This document shows, in pieces, positions 17,014 to 25,455 of a stretch of 64,000 bases of DNA. This stretch comes from Clostridia bacterium (GTDB lineage: Bacteria; Bacillota; Clostridia; Lachnospirales; Lachnospiraceae). Under the pieces are notes generated by a model. The model was not told where the DNA came from and did no database searches. It saw only the letters and a program-made list of their open reading frames with translations. Made by a program: the position numbers and the translations under genes. Position 1 is the first letter of the stretch; each line of letters opens with the position of its first letter. The stretch is from contig CAJTFD010000015.1 of NCBI GenBank assembly GCA_910575625.1, forward strand, positions 37,013 through 101,012. The letters are read 5' to 3'.

Positions 17014-17229
17014 TTGTTTACTCCCTTCCCTCTTTGTCCATCCTTATGCTACACCTATTATACTCTGATCTGCCTGATCCCACAACAATTTTTCCTTAAT
17101 TTTTTGGAAGATCTTCCAAAAGAAACGGATATGTCTGCTGTTTGGCGGGAATAAATTAGGGGCTTCCTTTTTACGACATTTTATTGCATAATAGTCTTAT
17201 CATGACAAACAGCTAATAAGGAGGCATCT

Positions 17230-17445
17230 ATGTACCTTTCAGAAGGAAAGATCGGTGACGATCACAAGATCTGTGATATCCGACTGCCGATCAATATGGA
17301 AAAACGGCTGGAGGCCCTGGGGATGACCCGCGGTTCTTCCATCACTATCCTGAACAGCAAAAACCACGGTGTCCTCATCGTCAAAGTACGGGGAACACGT
17401 TTTGCCCTCGGGCGCAATATCACGAAAAACATTTTGGTGGGGTGA
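17230..17445 (+). CDS. feoA: ferrous iron transport protein A
   Basis: A 71-residue SH3-like FeoA protein, cytoplasmic, required with FeoB for Fe(II) uptake. The pattern MEKRLEALGMTRGSSITILN (about 21-40) and the closing strands LIVKVRGTRFALGRNITKNI are typical. AAGGAGG lies 7 bases before the start. It ends 6 bases before feoB, so the pair is an operon. The upstream 200 bases contain no Fur box that I can recognise with confidence. Confidence 0.93.
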   Translation: MYLSEGKIGDDHKICDIRLPINMEKRLEALGMTRGSSITILNSKNHGVLIVKVRGTRFALGRNITKNILVG

Positions 17446-17451
17446 CTTTTT

Positions 17452-19491
17452 ATGAGAGAAAATCTGACGATCGGCTTCATCGGGAATCCAAACTGCGGGA
17501 AGACCACTCTCTTCAACGCATACACCGGTGCAAATCTAAAAGTAGCCAACTGGCCCGGGGTCACCGTTGAGAAGGTGGAGGGCGCGATCCGGGACCATGA
17601 TCTGAACATCCGCCTGGTGGATCTGCCCGGCACCTACAGCCTGACTTCCTATACGATGGAGGAACAGGTCTCCCGGCAATTTATCCTGAGCGATGAAGTG
17701 GATGTGATCATCGATGTCGCCGACGCTTCGGCCCTGGAACGGAATCTGTATCTGACCTTGCAGCTCCTGGAACTGGGCAAACCGGTGGTCCTGGCGCTGA
17801 ACATGATGGATATCGTGGAAAAACGCGGCATGGAGATCGACACCCACCGGCTGCCGGAGATGCTGGGCATCCCTGTGATCCCGGTCTCGGCCAGACGGCG
17901 GACCGGCCTGGATGTGCTGCTCCACGCCGCCGCCCACCACAAGGACTGCGCGGATCCGGAGCGTCTGATCCACCATCACAAGTATACGCCGCAGCATCAG
18001 CACGACCACCACACGGAATACGCCATGGTCTACAGCGACCGCATCGAGGATAAGATCGACCTGATCATCGCCGCATTGGAGACCAAGTATCCAGATATGG
18101 TCAACCACCGCTGGCACGCGATCAAGCTCCTGGAACAGGACAAGGAGATCACCGACCGGTATCCGGTGGATCTTCCCGATGTGATCGACCGCAACTATGA
18201 ATCAGACATCATCAACGAGAAATATGATTTTATCCAGGAGATCATCAAGGAAGTCCTGATCAATAAGGACCGCCAGGACGCCCTGACTGAAAAAGCCGAC
18301 CGGGCGCTGACCCACCGCATCTGGGGCATCCCGATCTTTTTAGGGATCATGGCCGTGGTGTTCTTCCTCACATTTACGGTGGGCGACTGGCTGAAGGGAT
18401 ATTTTGAGATGGGCATCGAAAATCTCTCTGTCTGGATCGGCGGGGGCTTAAGCGCCCTGGGCGTCAACGACGTGCTCCAGTCCCTGGTGCTGGACGGGGT
18501 ACTGGCCGGGGTGGGCGGTATCCTGACCTTCCTGCCCAACATCTTTATCCTGTTTTTGGCGCTGGCTTTTCTGGAAGACAGCGGCTATATGGCCCGGGTG
18601 GCCTACGTGATGGAAGGGATCATGAGCAGGCTGGGACTCTCGGGGCGGGCCTTTATCCCTATGATCTTAGGTTTTGGCTGCACGGTCCCTGCGATCATGG
18701 CCTCCAGAGCGTTGGAAGACAAGCGGGACCGCTTTAAAGTCATGCTGATCACACCGTTTATGAGCTGCAGCGCACGGCTGCCGATCTACATATTATTCGC
18801 GGGCATGTTCTTTGAAAAACACGCCATGCTGGTGGCCTACTCCATGTACGTGATCGGGTTGGTGGTGGCGATCCTGGTCGCCGCCATCCTCCACCTGATC
18901 GACCGGAAAAAAGCCGAAAACTATCTGCTGATCGAACTTCCGGAATACAAAGCCCCCAGTTCCAGGACTGTCGCGATCTATGTATGGAAAAAAGTTAAAG
19001 ATTACCTGACTAAAGCCGGAACAACGATCTTCGTGGCCTCCATCCTCATGTGGGTGCTCTTGAATTTCGGCCCCCACGGATACACACTGGAAATGGCTGA
19101 CAGTTTCGGGGCGCTCTTGGGTCACGGCCTCGTGCCTTTCTTCGCACCCATCGGTCTGGGGTTCTGGCAGATCGCGGTCGCCCTGATCGCCGGGATCTCC
19201 GCGAAAGAAGTCGTGGTGTCCAGCTGCACCGTCCTCTTCGGTGTGCCCGCAGCCGATTCCGGCTCCGGCATGCGTACCATGGCAGGCGTCCTGGCAGCTT
19301 CCGGCTTTGGACAGCTCAATGCCTTCTGCCTGATGGTGTTCTGTCTGCTCTATATCCCGTGTGCCGCGGCGCTGGCGACCATCCGCAAGGAAGCGGACAG
19401 TACACGCTGGATGGTATTCTCCGCCGTGTTCCAGCTGGCCGTTGCCTGGGTGGTCACATTCATCATTTACCGCGTGGGACTCATGCTCTGA
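17452..19491 (+). CDS. feoB: ferrous iron transporter FeoB
   Basis: A 679-residue Fe(II) permease with an N-terminal GTPase. G1 is GNPNCGKTT at residues 11-19, G2/G3 regions show WPGVTVEK and DLPGTYSL (about 37-45, 58-65), and G4 is NMMD near 123. After a helical spacer, two Gate domains follow with SGRAFIPMILGFGCTVPAIMASR (about 395-417) and the conserved AGISAKEVVVSSC near 580-592. An unusual His-rich stretch with about nine histidines lies at 178-195, between the G domain and the spacer, and may bind metal. Length is normal for clostridial FeoB. No feoC-like gene follows. Confidence 0.95.
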   Translation: MRENLTIGFIGNPNCGKTTLFNAYTGANLKVANWPGVTVEKVEGAIRDHDLNIRLVDLPGTYSLTSYTMEEQVSRQFILSDEVDVIIDVADASALERNLYLTLQLLELGKPVVLALNMMDIVEKRGMEIDTHRLPEMLGIPVIPVSARRRTGLDVLLHAAAHHKDCADPERLIHHHKYTPQHQHDHHTEYAMVYSDRIEDKIDLIIAALETKYPDMVNHRWHAIKLLEQDKEITDRYPVDLPDVIDRNYESDIINEKYDFIQEIIKEVLINKDRQDALTEKADRALTHRIWGIPIFLGIMAVVFFLTFTVGDWLKGYFEMGIENLSVWIGGGLSALGVNDVLQSLVLDGVLAGVGGILTFLPNIFILFLALAFLEDSGYMARVAYVMEGIMSRLGLSGRAFIPMILGFGCTVPAIMASRALEDKRDRFKVMLITPFMSCSARLPIYILFAGMFFEKHAMLVAYSMYVIGLVVAILVAAILHLIDRKKAENYLLIELPEYKAPSSRTVAIYVWKKVKDYLTKAGTTIFVASILMWVLLNFGPHGYTLEMADSFGALLGHGLVPFFAPIGLGFWQIAVALIAGISAKEVVVSSCTVLFGVPAADSGSGMRTMAGVLAASGFGQLNAFCLMVFCLLYIPCAAALATIRKEADSTRWMVFSAVFQLAVAWVVTFIIYRVGLML

Positions 19492-19590
19492 TGCATGAGC
19501 CCTTCCATATGGATCTTCTGATAGATCCTTTCTGCCAAAAAAGTCTTGATTTTTCAATGCTTTTATTGTAAGATGGACTGTATAAAAGAA

Positions 19591-19678
19591 GGAGAGTTAT
19601 CGAAGTGGTCATAACGAGCTGCACTCGAAATGCAGTTGTCCTTTACTGGGCACGTGGGTTCGAATCCCACACTCTCCG
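19591..19678 (+). tRNA. tRNA-Ser(CGA)
   Basis: The acceptor arms GGAGAGT (19591-19597) and ACTCTCC (19671-19677) pair perfectly with G as discriminator. The anticodon stem CTGCA/TGCAG holds the loop CTCGAAA, giving anticodon CGA. The long variable arm and the T arm GTGGG-TTCGAAT-CCCAC confirm a class II serine tRNA. CCA is not encoded. Confidence 0.95.
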
Positions 19679-19683
19679 TTGTC

Positions 19684-19712
19684 AAAAAGTCTGGGAAACC
19701 AGGCTTTTTTAT
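19684..19712 (+). terminator. terminator after tRNA-Ser
   Basis: AAAAAGTCTGG pairs with CCAGGCTTTTT around a GAAA tetraloop and runs into a T-tract, a strong intrinsic terminator. Confidence 0.85.
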
Positions 19713-19751
19713 ATTTCATGACAAAATATCTATTTGATACTCCTCATATTT

Positions 19752-19779
19752 AGCCGTGGCTTTGCCATAGCTTTTTTTA
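19752..19779 (+). terminator. second terminator-like hairpin
   Basis: AGC.GTGGC pairs with GCCAT.GCT around TTT and is followed by seven T residues. It backs up the tRNA terminator and insulates the padR promoter. Confidence 0.55.
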
Positions 19780-19797
19780 TAAAAATCTCAAATGCTA

Positions 19798-19827
19798 TTG
19801 ACATAATCATATTATATAGTGTATAGT
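19798..19827 (+). promoter_or_regulatory. predicted padR promoter
   Basis: TTGACA (19798-19803) and TATAGT (19822-19827) are 18 bases apart, about 70 bases before the padR start codon. Confidence 0.65.
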
Positions 19828-19847
19828 ATTATCAACAAGATAATATT
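19825..19847. promoter_or_regulatory. inverted repeat, candidate PadR operator
   Basis: AGTATTATC and GATAATATT face each other across five bases (8 of 9 pairs) and overlap the -10 box and start site of the padR promoter. PadR proteins usually repress their own operon, so this is the best candidate binding site. Confidence 0.4.
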
Positions 19848-19901
19848 AAATAAAAAATATCAATCACACAACATTTCATCATCAAATGAAGGAGGGATCC
19901 T

Positions 19902-20249
19902 ATGGTTTTTAATACAGGGGCTGCCCTGCTGGATGCCATCGTCCTGGCCGTTGTATCCGGGAAAAAGGAAGGCACATACGGGTACAAGATCACCCAGGAC
20001 GTGCGCCAGGCCATCGACATTTCCGAGTCCACCCTATACCCGGTCCTGCGGCGGCTGCAGAAAGACGGCTGCCTGGACGTATACGATATGGCCTTTCGCG
20101 GGAGGAATCGGCGGTACTACAAGATCACTGAACAGGGAACCGCCCAGTTAAATCTGTATCAGAGCGAATGGAAGAATTATGTTTCCCGGATCAGCGCAGT
20201 GCTGTCCGGCCATTATCCCGCCCAAGCGAGAAAGGAGGAAGAGGGATGA
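19902..20249 (+). CDS. PadR family transcriptional regulator
   Basis: A 115-residue winged-helix repressor. The conserved PadR N-terminal core is visible: LLDAIVLAVVSGKKEGTYGYKITQDV (about 9-34), then the recognition helix ESTLYPVLRRLQKDGCL (about 42-58) and the wing with GRNRRYYKITEQG (about 65-77). A start with AGGAGGG 6 bases upstream is clear. Its stop overlaps the start of the DUF1700 gene by 4 bases. The three-gene set PadR, DUF1700 and DUF4097 is common in Firmicutes and is thought to sense the state of the cell envelope. Confidence 0.92.
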   Translation: MVFNTGAALLDAIVLAVVSGKKEGTYGYKITQDVRQAIDISESTLYPVLRRLQKDGCLDVYDMAFRGRNRRYYKITEQGTAQLNLYQSEWKNYVSRISAVLSGHYPAQARKEEEG

Positions 20250-20962
20250 ACCGAGAAGGATTTCTAGAGGGGCTCGCCCGGCTGCTGGCAGACATTCCAG
20301 AAAATGAACGTCAGGAAGCCCTGGAATTTTACAACAATTATTTTGACGACGCGGGCCCTGAAAACGAGGCGCGGGTCATAGAAGAACTGGGTGGGACGCC
20401 GGAGCGGGCAGCCGCCAGCATCCGGGCCGAATTTCAGTCCGACAGACCGCAGCGGCAACCAAATTACGGCGAATACACAGAGCGAGGCTACCGTGACACC
20501 CGCATCCCGCACACAGATCAGATGCCCCGGCCCGTATTTACGCAGAAGAAAAAAGAGAAAGATACCAATAACAACAAGACCGTCAAGATCATCCTCATCG
20601 CCCTGATCCTGATCGTGACCAGCGGCCTGTGGTCGGGACTCCTGGGCGGCGTGATCAGCCTGGTCTTTGGGCTGCTGGGCGGTATCTTAAGTCTGCTCTT
20701 GGGCATCGTGGCCGGTGTGTTCGCCCTGCTGGTCGGCGGCGTCGCCCTGACAGTGGCAGGTATCGCCAAATGCATGATCAGCCCGGCCCTGGGACTTCTG
20801 ATGTCTGGTCTGGGGATGATGCTCTTAAGTGTGGGGATCATCCTGCTGATACTCGCTATCTGGATGGGGTCAAAACTACTGCCCTGGGCCATGCAATGGT
20901 CATACGACATTTTACGCAGGTTCTGCGACTGGTGCAAGTCAAAATGGAAAAAATTCAGATAA
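20246..20962 (+). CDS. DUF1700 (HAAS domain) membrane protein
   Basis: The product from the ATG at 20246 is 238 residues. The N-terminal 65 residues form the HAAS/DUF1700 helical domain (MNREGFLEGLARLLADIPENERQ then EFYNNYFDDAG and VIEELGGTPERAA), followed by a charged linker and four glycine- and leucine-rich membrane helices (about 113-205), and a basic cytoplasmic tail. HAAS domains occur next to PadR regulators and are believed to bind them or the neighbouring DUF4097 protein at the membrane. The upstream in-frame extension to 20168 lies inside padR and has no ribosome site, so the ATGA overlap start is preferred. Confidence 0.9.
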   Translation: MNREGFLEGLARLLADIPENERQEALEFYNNYFDDAGPENEARVIEELGGTPERAAASIRAEFQSDRPQRQPNYGEYTERGYRDTRIPHTDQMPRPVFTQKKKEKDTNNNKTVKIILIALILIVTSGLWSGLLGGVISLVFGLLGGILSLLLGIVAGVFALLVGGVALTVAGIAKCMISPALGLLMSGLGMMLLSVGIILLILAIWMGSKLLPWAMQWSYDILRRFCDWCKSKWKKFR

Positions 20963-20974
20963 AGGAGTTTTATC

Positions 20975-21784
20975 ATGAGAAAAATATTTAAGATCGGGAT
21001 CATCACATCCCTGGCCCTCTTCACCCTGGGACTTGGCTTTCTCATCGCCGCGGTGGCCCTGGGCGCCACATGGGCACAGTTTACCGACAATGTGACCGCA
21101 GGTCCTCTCTGGATGCCCTGGACCATAGGGTCTGCAGGCACACGAAACACAGACCATACAGATAGGATCAGCTTCCCAGACGCAGACAAACTGGAGATCC
21201 GATTAGGCGCGGGCACACTGGATATCCGGGAGACGGACGATGACCAGATCACAGTGGAGACCATCTCCGACCCCTCGGGCATTGTCCAGACAGACCTAGT
21301 GGGCAAAACGCTGAAGATCAACACAGGATCCACCTCCACGAAGCAAAAAGTAGAGATCTGCCTCTATCTCCCTGAAGACCTGTACTTCTACAGTGCGGAT
21401 CTGGAACTGGGAGCCGCCGCAGTCACCGTGGACTACCTGGAAGCCGATGAATTGAATGTAAAACTTGGGGCAGGCACGCTCGACTGCAGCGGCGAGATCA
21501 CAGCCGATCAGTCGGATTGGACCGTCGGCGTGGGCAGTCTCTATCTGGAATATTTAGACTGCGAAAATGTGTCCCTGGACTGCGGCATGGGGAGCATGGC
21601 CGTCACCATGGCCGATGAGCAGGACGACTATGCCTGCGATGTCTCCTGCGGCGCAGGCGCAGTCAATATCGGCGACAACACTTTTTCCCTGGGCAGCCAT
21701 TCCTCCAAAGGGGATGATCCCGACGGGAAACTCGATGTCCGCTGCGGCATGGGATCTGTCGACATCGTATTTTACGACGAATGA
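20975..21784 (+). CDS. DUF4097 beta-strand repeat protein
   Basis: A 269-residue protein with an N-terminal hydrophobic helix (about 7-33) and a long repetitive beta domain. The motif LGAGTLD occurs at about residues 75 and 164, with related CGMGSM, CGAGAVNI and CGMGSVDI repeats near 202, 227 and 259, consistent with a DUF4097/DUF4098 beta-solenoid. The helix probably anchors the solenoid on the outer face of the membrane. It is the last gene of the PadR operon and may act as the surface sensor part. No enzyme motif is present. Confidence 0.88.
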   Translation: MRKIFKIGIITSLALFTLGLGFLIAAVALGATWAQFTDNVTAGPLWMPWTIGSAGTRNTDHTDRISFPDADKLEIRLGAGTLDIRETDDDQITVETISDPSGIVQTDLVGKTLKINTGSTSTKQKVEICLYLPEDLYFYSADLELGAAAVTVDYLEADELNVKLGAGTLDCSGEITADQSDWTVGVGSLYLEYLDCENVSLDCGMGSMAVTMADEQDDYACDVSCGAGAVNIGDNTFSLGSHSSKGDDPDGKLDVRCGMGSVDIVFYDE

Positions 21785-21790
21785 TCCGCA

Positions 21791-24211
21791 TCACACACGC
21801 GTCCAGAAATCCTGCAGTTTCTGTCCCACACTCTCCCGGGTGCACACCGCATAGTCCGCCCACTCCACCGGAAACAGCCGACGATATTCCCGCTGGAGGA
21901 ACCGATCATCCAAAAGAAGGATGATCCCCATATCCTCCGGCGTGCGGATCACCCGCCCCGCCGCCTGCAGGACTTTGTTCATCCCCGGATAACGATACGC
22001 ATAGTCAAATCCCTGCCCGCCCCGCTGATCATAATAGGCTTTTAAGATCTCCCGCTCATAACTGACCTGGGGGATCCCCGTCCCCACCACTGCCACTCCG
22101 ATCAGGCTCTCCCCGATCAGATCGATCCCTTCTGAAAAAATCCCGCCCATCACACAGAAGCCCACCAGGCTCTCTGTCCGCTTTGCGCTCTCACCCGCAT
22201 CTACCTGGAAACCTTTCAGAAAATCCACCCGTTCCCCCTCATCCATCCCCGCCCTCTGACAGATACAGCGGACCGGCTCTGGCGCATACGCCGCCAAAAA
22301 CTCCTGAAAAACTTCCTGCTGCATCTGATAGGAGGGAAAAAAGACAAGATAATTGCCCTTTTTCGCTGACACCATGCAATATATATAGGAAGCGATCTTC
22401 TGATATTCTTCCGGGCCACGCCTGGTATAACGACTGCTCACATCCCGGGCCACGCACAGGCACCGCCGTTTTTGATCAAAGGGGGAGGGCACACACACCG
22501 CATAATCGTCATGCCTCCGGCTGAACAGCGACCGGTAATAGACCGGAGGATGCAGCGTCGCTGAAAAAAAGACCGTGCTGACGCCTTTATCCAAACACGC
22601 CTGCAGATTTCCCGAGGGATTCACGCAGAAGAGCTTCAGAAAAAAACCACCGTCCGGATCCTGCTGGGTGTACACCACATAATTTTCATCCACCAGCTCC
22701 GAGATAGCCAAAAAATCCCGCACCACAAAATAAAATCCCAGCATCTCCTCCCGTGCCTCCCGGCCGATATCTTGCCGCTCCTCGTCCGCCAGCAGTGTCT
22801 CCAGCTCACCCGCAACGTTCATCACCGCCACCGGGATCCCCCCTGCGTTCTTCCAGATCCGGTATGTGACGCACTCCTGTTTCAGCGCAAGAAGTTCCCC
22901 GCCCAGCCGTTCCAGATACCGGTCGAGTTTCCGGGAATAGACGTAAAATCTCTCGTGGGCAGCCGCCACCGTCTCCTCCCGCAAAACGGCACTGAACATC
23001 TCCCGCCCCCGATCCACCAGGTTATGGGCCTCGTCGATCAGGAAGATATGTTCCCCCTTCGCGTTCTCCCCAAAAAAACGGCGCAAACGGGCATTGGGGT
23101 CGAAGACATGGTTGTAATCACAGATCACCCCGTCCACCCACTCCGCCAGATCCAGACTCATCTCATAGGGACACACCTGCCATCTCTCTGCCTGATCCAG
23201 GATCTCCTCCCGCGCCAGAGCTTCCCCGCGGGTCCAGATCTCATAGACCGCATCGTTCACCCGGTCAAAATGGCCTTTGGCATAGATGCACTCCTCCGGA
23301 TTACAGGCCGGCCTCTCCAGCGGACAGATCTTCTCCTTGGCCGTCAATGTCAGGGCCTGGAAACGCAGACCGCGCTCTGCGAGCAGAGCGATGGCCTCCT
23401 CCGCCACCGTGCGGGTCACAGTCTTGGCCGTCAGATAGAAAAGCTTCTCCCCCAGCCCCTCCCCGATGGCCCGCACCGCCGGAAAGAGTGCGGACATAGT
23501 CTTGCCCACCCCGGTGGGGGCCTGCACGAACAGCTGCTTTTTATTGAAGATCGTGTGGTAAACGCCCCGCACGATGTCCCGCTGCCCCGGCCTGTACGCA
23601 AACGGGAATTCCAGCCCCTGCATGGACAGATCCCGCGCCTCCTGCCACCGCACCTGATGATCCGCCCATTTATGATAGGCGTCGATCAGTCCCTCAAACC
23701 ACTGGAAGAGCTCCTCCACCTGATATTCCTGGCGGAAACGCCGGATCTGCTCCGTCTCTATATTGCAGTAAGTCATCTGCACGGCGATCTTATGGCTCCG
23801 CCGATCTTTTCCGGATGGGGCAAGGCGGTCCATATACATGCAGGCATAACATTTTGCCTGGGCCAGATGTATCTCTATCGGCTCTGCCAGATAGTCCAGG
23901 TCCCGGAAGACTCCCTTGATCTCATCGATGACGGCCACATCTTCCTCCCCTTTTTCCTTCCCGGCGGGTATGATCCCGTCGGCGCGCCCTTCCAGACGGA
24001 GGGTGAACCCCTCATACCCTCTCTCCCAGACCAACGGGACTTCCGCCTGGTAGCCCGCTCCCATCTGCCTCTGGATCTTCCGATGGATCCGACTCCCTTT
24101 CTGCATGGCCTCCCTGTCGGCCAGGGAACCCCGCCGTCCATCCAGGTCACCGCTGCGCAGGATAAACTCTACCAGAGCCCGCACGGATATCCTGATCACC
24201 CTTTTTCCCAC
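21791..24211 (-). CDS. DinG/XPD-like ATP-dependent helicase with N-terminal nuclease-like region
   Basis: An 806-residue superfamily 2 helicase. The N-terminal 170 residues include VAVIDEIKGV (about 92-101), which resembles the DEx K core of PD-(D/E)XK nucleases. The helicase part begins with FVQAPTGVGKTMSAL (Walker A, about 228-242). Cysteines in ICPLERPACNPEECIYAKG and WQVCPYEM (about 300-350) fit the four-Cys iron-sulfur cluster of XPD/DinG enzymes. The box FLIDEAHN lies near 392, and motif VI appears as QAAGRVIRTPED near 755. The start is GTG, 5 bases after AGGAGG. Such proteins unwind DNA from 5' to 3' during repair. It follows HPr and the SOS repair pair on the same strand. Confidence 0.88.
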   Translation of the reverse strand: MGKRVIRISVRALVEFILRSGDLDGRRGSLADREAMQKGSRIHRKIQRQMGAGYQAEVPLVWERGYEGFTLRLEGRADGIIPAGKEKGEEDVAVIDEIKGVFRDLDYLAEPIEIHLAQAKCYACMYMDRLAPSGKDRRSHKIAVQMTYCNIETEQIRRFRQEYQVEELFQWFEGLIDAYHKWADHQVRWQEARDLSMQGLEFPFAYRPGQRDIVRGVYHTIFNKKQLFVQAPTGVGKTMSALFPAVRAIGEGLGEKLFYLTAKTVTRTVAEEAIALLAERGLRFQALTLTAKEKICPLERPACNPEECIYAKGHFDRVNDAVYEIWTRGEALAREEILDQAERWQVCPYEMSLDLAEWVDGVICDYNHVFDPNARLRRFFGENAKGEHIFLIDEAHNLVDRGREMFSAVLREETVAAAHERFYVYSRKLDRYLERLGGELLALKQECVTYRIWKNAGGIPVAVMNVAGELETLLADEERQDIGREAREEMLGFYFVVRDFLAISELVDENYVVYTQQDPDGGFFLKLFCVNPSGNLQACLDKGVSTVFFSATLHPPVYYRSLFSRRHDDYAVCVPSPFDQKRRCLCVARDVSSRYTRRGPEEYQKIASYIYCMVSAKKGNYLVFFPSYQMQQEVFQEFLAAYAPEPVRCICQRAGMDEGERVDFLKGFQVDAGESAKRTESLVGFCVMGGIFSEGIDLIGESLIGVAVVGTGIPQVSYEREILKAYYDQRGGQGFDYAYRYPGMNKVLQAAGRVIRTPEDMGIILLLDDRFLQREYRRLFPVEWADYAVCTRESVGQKLQDFWTRV

Positions 24212-24309
24212 GGCTGCCTCCTAAAAAATAAAAATACAACAAAAGCCCATCCCTCTTCTGCAACAGAAAAGGAACAGGCTCTGAAAAATATATGATATCG
24301 ATATCCCTG

Positions 24310-24546
24310 TTAAGCCGCGACATCCTGCACAGCGTACTTCTCCAAGATCTTCTGGAAACCTTTGTTTACGCCGTAAGCCCTGACTGAAAGGACTCTGCTC
24401 AGGTCCATACTCAAAACACCGAGGATCGATTTCGCATCAATGACAACGCGGTTATAAAATATATCAACGTCAAAGTCACACTTTCCCGCCGCCGTCACAA
24501 ATTCCTTTACTTCCTGTATCCCGTTCAATTTGATCTTCATTTCCAT
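24310..24546 (-). CDS. HPr-like protein without the phosphorylated histidine
   Basis: A 78-residue protein with the HPr fold pattern: the region DAKSILGVLSMDLS at residues 37-50 matches the HPr segment that carries regulatory Ser46 (here Ser40). The first conserved motif GIHARPA, which holds the PTS phosphorylation site His15, is missing, and the whole protein contains no histidine. It therefore cannot carry phosphate in the PTS and may be a regulatory paralogue, similar to Crh in B. subtilis, which also lacks His15. The start has GAGGAGG 8 bases upstream and a well-formed promoter at 24656-24683. Single gene unit. Confidence 0.82.
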   Translation of the reverse strand: MEMKIKLNGIQEVKEFVTAAGKCDFDVDIFYNRVVIDAKSILGVLSMDLSRVLSVRAYGVNKGFQKILEKYAVQDVAA

Positions 24547-24655
24547 AACACTTTCCTCCTCATGAATGAAAACAACGACTAAATAGCTCCGTTACTGCCA
24601 GCCATGAATCCGGCTATAGAAAGTAACCTGATACTACCTTTTTTGGTTTGACCTA

Positions 24656-24683
24656 TTATTACATTCCGGGGAAATTTTGTCAA
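24656..24683 (-). promoter_or_regulatory. predicted promoter of the HPr-like gene
   Basis: TTGACA (24678-24683) and TAATAA (24656-24661) are 16 bases apart on the minus strand. The 100-base leader that follows folds as GTTACT...AGTAAC enclosing AGCC...GGCT; I do not recognise it as a known riboswitch. Confidence 0.6.
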
Positions 24684-24693
24684 TAGTTGATCT

Positions 24694-25455
24694 TCACCAA
24701 AATTCCGGCATATATCGCCGATATTTGTACGGCAGGTTTTGCCTCTGTGCCCTTAAGTTTTCCCGTTCCGCGACCGATATATTTTTACAAAATGTCTTCC
24801 ACAGAGCGGCATAACCTCCGTCCTCCTCCTCGACCGGACCGTCCAATACGGCCTGCCGCTGGATGTACCAGGGCTTCCCGGCCGGGTGGAGCAGAGCCTC
24901 CGCGCGCCCTTCATCATAGATGATCCAGTCCTCCCTGGGCAGGCGGTCTGCAAAATGGGGCCCGATCAGCGGCAAGATCGCATTGTCCGGGCAGATGGCC
25001 GCGAAGAGGATCCCATCCCGGATCTCCTGAAAGCGCACGAACCCCAGGAAACGGTGCATCTCATGCCACACAGTCTGCCGCAGCTTCGAGATCTTCAATA
25101 TATGGGGATTTTTTAAATTCTCCAATACAGCCGGATTGCCCCGCCTGCGGGATAAACCGTCCCGCAGCGCGTAGTAGATGCATGTGCCCTTCTCCTCATC
25201 CGTGGAACAGGCCGCATAGCACAGCTGTTCATAGGAGGCTCTCCCCAGTTCCCGCCAGATGGTGCGCATCACTTTTCCCGCCTTCTCCGGGTCGGACTCT
25301 ACCGTCTCATATCGGCTGAAAAATTCCGGCTGACTGGGCGGCTCCGTGCGCAGCTCCACCTGCGCCCCCTCGTTTCCGTATTTCCATCCATCGTACACAC
25401 CTGTGAAGATCCCCTCTATGCTATCCGTACAGATCAGTATATATTTTTCATTCAT
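24694..25455 (-). CDS. TIGR03915 family putative DNA repair protein
   Basis: A 253-residue protein that I recognise as TIGR03915 (DUF4130): it begins with the strand YILICTDSIEGIFTGVYDGW, has the central block KISKLRQTVWHEMHRFLGFVRFQE (about 120-143), and ends with NLPYKYRRYMPEFW. The family is always found next to the radical-SAM protein TIGR03916 and in some species is fused to a uracil-DNA glycosylase-like domain, hence the repair assignment. Here its ATG overlaps the end of the radical-SAM gene by 4 bases. The LexA-type boxes upstream of the pair support a role in the SOS response. The biochemical activity is not known. Confidence 0.88.
   Translation of the reverse strand: MNEKYILICTDSIEGIFTGVYDGWKYGNEGAQVELRTEPPSQPEFFSRYETVESDPEKAGKVMRTIWRELGRASYEQLCYAACSTDEEKGTCIYYALRDGLSRRRGNPAVLENLKNPHILKISKLRQTVWHEMHRFLGFVRFQEIRDGILFAAICPDNAILPLIGPHFADRLPREDWIIYDEGRAEALLHPAGKPWYIQRQAVLDGPVEEEDGGYAALWKTFCKNISVAERENLRAQRQNLPYKYRRYMPEFW

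Noticed and set aside
22772..24295. 507-codon plus-strand frame
   Set aside because: Antisense shadow of the DinG/XPD-like helicase.
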